DNA of 64,000 nt. Source: Chamaecrista fasciculata (Eukaryota; Streptophyta; Magnoliopsida; Fabales; Fabaceae). The notes under the pieces are model-generated. The model was not told the DNA's origin, did no database searches, and was given only the letters and a program-made list of their open reading frames with translations. Location of the stretch: the NCBI GenBank assembly GCA_003254925.1, contig QANZ01001590.1, forward strand, positions 50,095 to 114,094. The letters are read 5' to 3'. A program made the translations under genes and the position numbers. Below, in pieces: positions 58,401 to 64,000 of this stretch; the first letter of the stretch is position 1, and every line of letters begins with the position of its first letter.

Positions 58401-59569
58401 GTGGAACATACAAATGCCAATTATTGTAAAAGGTTCCTACACAATACTCTCTAACACTGGTCTTGGAATGGCCATGTTCGGTCTAGGTAATGCATACATA
58501 CATACTAACATACATCTCTTTAATTCAATTCTAATTCTTTCTTCAATTCTTTGAAACTAATGAATGAATTATGAATGTATAAAATATATATATATATAAA
58601 ATATAAAATGAGTGCAGGTCTGTTCATGGGTTTACAAGAAAAGATGATTGGATGTGGAAAAGGTGTAGCAACATTTGCCATGGCAGTGAGGTTTGTAACA
58701 GGACCTCTTGTAGCTGCTGCTGCTGCCATGGCTGTTGGTATTCGTGGTCTTCTTTTGCAAGTCACAATCGTTCAGGTCACTCATTCTTATAGACCTGGAT
58801 CTTCTATAGTATCATTACAGCCATTACAGTGTAATGCAGAAAGAAGAAGTTATACTTATAGAGAGAATGTATCAGTAGGACTCACATCTCTGATACTTTT
58901 TTCTCTCTAACTTCATCTTTTTCTCTTTACATTACATTGTAACGGCACTACACATGTGACCCAAATTCCATTCTTATATGTCGTTCAAAATCAATCTTGG
59001 AAGTTTTCATTTGAAATTACTCTCTTTCTCATATATATATATATATATATATTGCAGGCAGCTCTTCCACAGGGAATTGTTCCGTTTGTGTTTGCCAAAG
59101 AATACAATCTCCACGCAGATATTCTCAGCACTTCGTAAGAAATTACAAACTAATACCCATTTTTCCTCCCTTACACCTAAACTCAAGCACAAGACATGCA
59201 TTAATTCATAGAGTAAATCAAACCACCGATTCAATCATGAAAGACTATCAAGTTAACGTTCCTTTCTTGAAAGATTGAATTACACTATTTAGTTGTTTTT
59301 TAAAAAATAAAAAGTACTATTATACTTTTTAGTCTATAAAAAATTAAAATGATATATTATTTAACCCATAAAAATGATTAATAAGTATATTTCTTTGGTC
59401 TTTCAATAAATTAATTATGAATTTTAATTTTTCAGAAATCGAATTTTTAGTTCATCCTTATATTATATGAATTCTGAAAAACAAGTTTTGCTAACTTTGC
59501 AGGGTCATATTTGGGATGATCATAGCGTTGCCCATAACTCTGCTATATTATGTGGTTCTTGGACTATAG
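55464..59569 (+). CDS. PIN auxin efflux carrier with shortened loop
   Basis: PIN proteins export auxin across membranes; long-loop members sit in the plasma membrane, short-loop ones mostly in the ER. Exons: 55464-55992, 56863-57060, 57471-57726, 58401-58486, 58618-58775, 59058-59134, 59503-59569; 456 residues in one continuous frame. The N-terminal bundle ([50 protein letters not shown]) and C-terminal bundle ([62 protein letters not shown]) are closest by eye to long-loop PINs. The central loop is only about 125 residues (about 165-289), ends in a Lys/Glu-rich run and shows no TPRXS phosphorylation motif. The NPNTY motif is present. Introns 2 and 3 carry foldback MITEs. PIN identity is certain; subgroup is open. 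Confidence 0.95.
57088..57402. mobile_element. foldback MITE in PIN intron 2
   Basis: 'ggttaaagtgcacttttggt' inverted against 'gaccaaaaggacatttttgcc'; arms with 'tttggtctcatatctttt' words, as in 20007-20469. Also present in the second PIN copy at 63393-63626. Confidence 0.85.
57833..58205. mobile_element. foldback MITE in PIN intron 3
   Basis: 'ggtcaaagtgtaaatttagt' inverted against 'actaaatttacatttta', with 'tctcatat' arm words. Same broad family as the intron 2 element. Confidence 0.75.
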
Positions 59570-59629
59570 AAGAAAAGTGGGTGTCAAAATGAATATCTCA
59601 ACTTCAAATTTGGTTGAAAATATTTTTAT

Positions 59630-59893
59630 GAGTAAACTAACAATTTGGTACTTAAAAGATCACTGATTTGATCACTCGATTTCTGAAATTTTAAAATACA
59701 CATTTAGTTCTTGAAAGATCAAAATGATATATGTTTTAGTCCCTAATAGATTAAAACAATATACTATTTAATCTATAAAAAGGACTAATTAATATATCAT
59801 TTTGATCTTTCAAGAATTAAATTGTACATTTCAATTTAGAGATCGAGTTGTCAGTTCGATGACCCTTTCAAGGTCCAAATTGCTAGTTTACTC
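59630..59893. mobile_element. foldback MULE-type MITE, 264 bp (GAGTAAAC ends)
   Basis: Ends GAGTAAACTAACAATTTGG and inverse AAATTGCTAGTTTACTC. Perfect 9-bp target duplication 'tatttttat' (59621-59629 and 59894-59902). Arms invert around 'gatcaaaatgatatat'. Confidence 0.95.
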
Positions 59894-59902
59894 TATTTTT
59901 AT

Positions 59903-60948
59903 TGAAAGAGTCTTACTCTTATTTTGAGACTTCTCAACTCAAACAAAATTTAATTCTTACTTAGGCAATAAAATGAATAGATGAAAAAGATTTTTATAGT
60001 TATACCCAAAAAAAAAATGTAGCTCGATTTAATTAATACTCAAAAGAATTTTTTTATTTTTAAAATTTTTGAAGATAGTAGGCATTTTTAGCCTATGCAT
60101 TTTTGTTTGTTTCATTTGTTTTTAAAGCATTTTAGGCGGAAATTAAAAGCAAGAGATTTCAAAGCTGAAATATAGTTTATATATAGAGAGTGACTAGAAT
60201 TTCATTTCATCTTTTTTTGGGTAACATCAATTTTCCTTTTCTTTTTTTATGAAATATAAATGTATCTTCTGCATATCATTTTTTACTTTTTTTATAGCCA
60301 AATATCATTTTTTACTTACTGTACAACTAAGTTATGTAATTACATTTTAGTTATTATACAAAATTATTATTACTATAAAATAATTTCAAGACAGCAATTA
60401 TTATTAGGTGATAAGAGTTTTTTTTTTTAATTTTCCTTTTTTTAGAGGAATGTGATGTTTAATTTTTGTCAAAGAAAAAAAAATGCAATGTCAAATCAAA
60501 TGGTGGCTCCAATATCCAAATTGTTAACTATTAATTGCAAATTTCTCATATTTTTTATAATCCCAAAAAGCCAATATATTTTGTGAGTAAACTCCNATTA
60601 TTTAGAATGCATAATGTTACTAAACGCATGTGCTGGTGCAATGGTAGTTTCCTTCTCATTTATGCATTGGGTACCGGGTTCAATTCTTTGCTCCAACAAT
60701 TTTGTCAAAATTCCAATCCGGTTCAATGAAGGCGGTTTACTTCCGGTTCACCCGAGTCAGCGAAAAACCGGCGGTTCAACCCGGTTTGCCGCCGGTTCGC
60801 TTGCATTCCGGTATATTATAATCTCCGGACCGGCCTGGGCTTCGGTTCACCGGTCGGACCGGCCGGTCCGGTCCGGTTTTTAACACTATGGTATTCCCAC
60901 ATTAAACATGCTATATAACATTATATATATAGCGAGAGAATTACAATT
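59903..60948. other. intergenic with CCGG-rich transposon piece
   Basis: 60624-60694 looks like a SINE head ('gtgcaatggtagttt', 'gggttcaattct') and runs into a CCGG-rich repeat end (60700-60890, 'ccggtccggtttttaacact'). A single N is at 60596. No gene. Confidence 0.5.
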
Positions 60949-61726
60949 TCATGGACTTATTTTTGATATATTCTTGCACTTCTCATAGCAGGAATCAACA
61001 TAGCCTTCCACATCTCGTGTTTCTGTATATATAACAACACAAAAAATATTTAGTTAATTTCAAATATATGATGATCAATATAAACCAGATAAAATAATGA
61101 CTAAATTGCACTAAGATCCTTTGAATATTAAGTAAGAGACAAAAAACAGTCATTAGTTTCAAAACTTGATAGACGGACTCTTTAAATTAAACAAAACTAA
61201 AAGTTCAATAGGTATGTTAATCAATTTTTGAAATTCAACAATATTGAATGAGTCTGGCCAAAAAAAAAAACAATACTAAACGAGTGAAACTTAAAATTCA
61301 AAAGATATGTCTATTAAGTTTTTTCTGGACCTAATATTCAAGAGATCTTAGTGTAGTTTAGCCTAAAATAAAATAGAACCTAATACAAAACATTTAGAAA
61401 TATAAATATATATACCAGCGTCGAGATTATTAGTGGACTTGGAAATAGCACAAGAAGAAGTGCAATTATAGACTTCTTGAGGAGGCAAGAGTTTGCACTC
61501 GAGATAGCAAAGACCGTAGCAAATCATGTAGGGTTTTGGGCCAAGTTTTCGCTTAAATGCGCATTTAATAGCACACTTTAGAGCACAATGTTTTTTTTAC
61601 TTCTGGAGGAACTTCTGGTGGTGGTGGTGGTGGTGGTGGTGGTTGTGCTTGTGAATATTGCGCTAACACAAGCATAACTACAAGCATCATAATCTTCATC
61701 TTCATCTCACTTCTCACCATTGTCAT
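60949..61726 (-). pseudogene. secreted cysteine-rich peptide gene, frameshifted
   Basis: Two exons, 61416-61726 and 60949-61022. The start MTMVRSEMKMKIMMLVVMLV has a signal-peptide look, followed by a run of about nine prolines from a GGT/ACC microsatellite. The mature region is rich in spaced cysteines, and exon 2 adds two more before its stop; this is reminiscent of plant thionin-like peptides, tentative. A run of eight T at 61591-61598 (A on the coding strand) puts the downstream cysteine region out of frame with the signal peptide. Either the gene is broken or the homopolymer is mis-sequenced. The splice junction is GT-AG and in phase. Confidence 0.65.
61098..61362. mobile_element. foldback MITE in the intron of the peptide gene
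   Basis: 'gactaaattgcactaagat' inverted against 'atcttagtgtagtttagcc'; same family as 15800-16167. Confidence 0.75.
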
Positions 61727-62154
61727 GAAAATATATAAAATGAAATAGTCTTATTTCTTCTTATTCTCTCTTTGGATTTTCAGTGAATAAGAGAGACATC
61801 AATTTATAGGATCATTTCCAAGAGAAAACTAGAGACTAGATCTCCTATGGTATGTTTTTCATAAAGTACAGTGCCTCTATGGTAAGAAATATGGGTAATT
61901 TAGATTTATCTTTAATGGAGGAGATTAAGTGTATTTATTATTGTGTCCCTTTGTCCTTATCAGTATTGTAGCTGGCCTTTGCCTATAGTACAACTGGCTT
62001 TCCAAGTTTGTATTATTATTCTTCTAGAATATTGTAGAAGCAAGGCTTATAGTCTCTCTCTCCCCTTCCAGCTTGTATATATATATGGGGGTACTGTTAT
62101 GAATGAAAAGTAAGGCGGCATTTTATCTTCTATTTTTTTTCCTTTTATGATATC
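61727..62154. other. intergenic
   Basis: Probable 5' flank of the peptide gene to about 61810, then nothing recognised. Confidence 0.4.
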
Positions 62155-62345
62155 AAAGCCTCGTTGTTTATAAAACCCATTTGCTACAAGTCTTGCCTTA
62201 TATTTGCATTTTCTTTAAGTTTTAAAACCCATTTGCAGCCTATAGGATGTTTAATAGGTGGCAATGAAACTAATGACCAAGTTTTGTTATGTAACGGGAG
62301 TAGATCATCTCCACTAGTTTTTTCGTCCATTATGTCCATTACTTT
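62155..62345 (-). pseudogene. copia reverse transcriptase fragment
   Basis: Minus-strand reading gives LHNKTWSLVSLPP then HPIGCKWVLKLKENAN, the N-terminal RT signature of Ty1/copia (compare KPIGCKWIFK at 2100-2140). A stop follows soon after. Isolated fragment. Confidence 0.8.
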
Positions 62346-62647
62346 TCATCTTAACCGTCCAAAGCATCCAATGCTTTAAGAAAACACCACGTCATCAGAT
62401 TTTAATAATTTGCAATTTTTTAAACCAAATTCAAGTCTGAAACCTTCTAGTGCTTCTTTCTTTCGCTTCTCTCTCCCTTCCTTCTTTGCTCTCTCATTCC
62501 TCCACCGCCAACTGTCGCCACATCCTTCTGTCTCCCTGCTCCGCCGAATCCATCCATTAAAGCAAGTCAAGTAATCAGTCATCCCCATAATTAAGTTTCT
62601 CAATGTGACCCATTTCTCTATTTTTTTCAATCCTTCCTACACCACAC
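62346..62647. other. spacer between fragments
   Basis: Somewhat CT-rich, no recognised content. Confidence 0.4.
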
Positions 62648-62821
62648 ATGGCTTCCACATCTTCTATGTTCTTCTTGCTTTTTCTATTGCTATTGGCCAA
62701 GAGAAACCATTGTACGAGCAAAATTATAAGCTTGGGTTCATGGCTCTCTCTGAAAACTAACTCTACTCGTACATGGGTCTCACCCTCTGGCCTCTTTGCC
62801 TTCGGCTTTTATCCGCAATGA
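62648..62821 (+). pseudogene. G-type lectin receptor kinase, N-terminal fragment
   Basis: 57 codons: a hydrophobic signal peptide (MFFLLFLLLLA) followed by ISLGSWLSLKTNS and WVSPSGLFAFGFYPQ, the start of the bulb-lectin domain of LECRK/RLK1-type receptor kinases. A TGA follows directly. The rest of the lectin domain, membrane segment and kinase (normally about 800 residues in all) are missing downstream. Confidence 0.75.
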
Positions 62822-63392
62822 GAAAAACAAGGGGGTTGTTAAATGTTAAAGGACTCTTCCACTATAATCAAGTACATGATACGGGTAAATTAATCGAGAG
62901 TCGAGACAAAACTCCAAAAATTGGACAGACAATCAAACCAAAAACTAATGCAAATATTTAGAAAGAACAATTAACACTAAAAATAATTGAAACAAACTAG
63001 AGTTCACTCAACCAAAAAAAAAATTACATTTTCCTTCTTATTTTTAATTGATTTTCTAATATTTTGTAGTTTTATTTCACTAAAATGTAGAAAACAAAAT
63101 CTTAAATAATAAGTAAAACGTTAATTTTTTGTTAATTTTTTCGTTAAATGATAATGCGACACTCCGATACCATATAATTCCCATTGGTCATGGGACTACC
63201 AAGCTGACCTACGATCTCACTGTCCATCCTAGGGACTTACTGTCGGGACCACCATGGTTGACCAACGCGTTCACCGCTCTCACGGCTACCAATAATCCAA
63301 TTAAAGGTACCTACTAGAGTCTTTTTACATCCTTGGAAGGAGAGCCTCACTTCAGACTAGGGTCGTGAGTGAGTTTCTAAGAATGCCATCCA
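62822..63392. other. intergenic up to the PIN duplicate
   Basis: AT-rich to 63140, then 63150-63390 is more GC-balanced ('gggactaccaagctgacct', 'ctcacttcagactagggtc') and looks repeat-derived. I could not identify it. Confidence 0.35.
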
Positions 63393-64000
63393 CATCTGTA
63401 TCTTTCGGTCAGGTTGCAAATTTGGTTTCATATCTTTTGGTCAAGTTGTAAAATTGATTCCATATCTTTATAAAAGGTTCCAGATTGTGAAACTTTTTGT
63501 AGAGATGTAAAACCAATTTTGCACCTGATCAAAAGATACAATACAAAAATTGTTAGAAAATAAGATATGGGACCAAATTGAGACTTAAGCAAAAGATATA
63601 GGACCAAAAGTACATTTTGGCCTATATATATTAACCTTTCCATCTACTACAATTACCAGTTTTATAGATACTAATTAATATATACAAGTTCAGGTGCACA
63701 AGAATCAATTGGGGGGTTGAGTATTGGTTGTAAAAGCAAGGAATTAAGAGAAGAGAAGGAGAAAGAGATTGAGGAAGGGAGAAAAAATGATGAATCATCA
63801 GAAAAGAAAAGGGAAGAAGAAGAAGGAGGAATGCCACCTCTTACTGTAATAACAAGACTCATCTTCCTCATGGTTTGGAGGAAGCTCATCACAAACCCTA
63901 ATACCTATGCAAGTGTTCTAGGCCTTGCATGGTCTCTTATTTCATTCAGGTATGCATACATCACTCACACACACAAATATATATATATATATATATATAT
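63393..64000 (+). pseudogene. second PIN copy, 5'-truncated, cut by window end
   Basis: 63393-63693 matches intron 2 of the first PIN gene, starting inside its foldback MITE. 63694-63949 is a copy of exon 3: same 256-base length, same splice sites, open frame, about 10 differences by eye. 63950-64000 is the start of intron 3. I find no copy of exons 1 and 2 between 59570 and 63693, so this copy lacks the first five membrane segments unless they lie elsewhere. The downstream exons are beyond the window. Probably a partial tandem duplicate. Confidence 0.88.

Overview
This is plant nuclear DNA, almost certainly from a eudicot. It is AT-rich, has small spliced genes with GT-AG introns, and is packed with plant transposons (Ty1/copia, hAT, Mutator-like foldback elements, tRNA-derived SINEs, LINE tails). 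I see no tRNA, rRNA, CRISPR or operon features. The species cannot be named from sequence alone. Two long N runs (5895-6162, 21091-21158) and several single Ns mark assembly gaps, and some single Ns sit between duplicated flanks.

Layout. 1-5894 is a decayed Ty1/copia element on the minus strand: LTR pieces, primer-binding site, gag zinc knuckle, broken pol. 6.2-30 kb holds no gene I can support. It is a mosaic of foldback elements with 9-bp target duplications, hAT elements with 8-bp duplications, three copies of one SINE family plus another SINE, a LINE tail, and a SINE-like dimer. 31.5-34.7 kb carries a minus-strand GPN-loop GTPase 1 homologue of 7 exons with altered hallmark residues. 38.3-39.6 kb carries a minus-strand TMEM230-like membrane protein whose intron is filled by tandem repeats. 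40.2-44.6 kb is a nested transposon block, including hAT inside hAT inside a LINE. 45.1-48.8 kb is a plus-strand USE1-type SNARE gene, followed by an unrecognised small gene at 49.7-51.8 kb. 55.5-59.6 kb is a plus-strand PIN auxin efflux carrier of 7 exons with a shortened central loop. 60.9-61.7 kb is a small secreted cysteine-rich peptide gene with a frameshift. 62.2-62.8 kb holds fragments of a copia reverse transcriptase and a G-type lectin receptor kinase. 63.4-64.0 kb is a second, 5'-truncated PIN copy that runs off the window.

The genes are functionally unrelated housekeeping or transport genes (RNA polymerase II assembly/import, an endomembrane protein, ER SNARE, auxin transport). Each has its own transcription unit. 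The most unusual items are the GPN1 homologue lacking the GPN asparagine, the mid-length-loop PIN and its truncated duplicate sharing a transposon insertion, and the nested and foldback transposons. I found no convincing wholly new molecular system. Exon boundaries were read by eye from splice consensus and reading-frame continuity.
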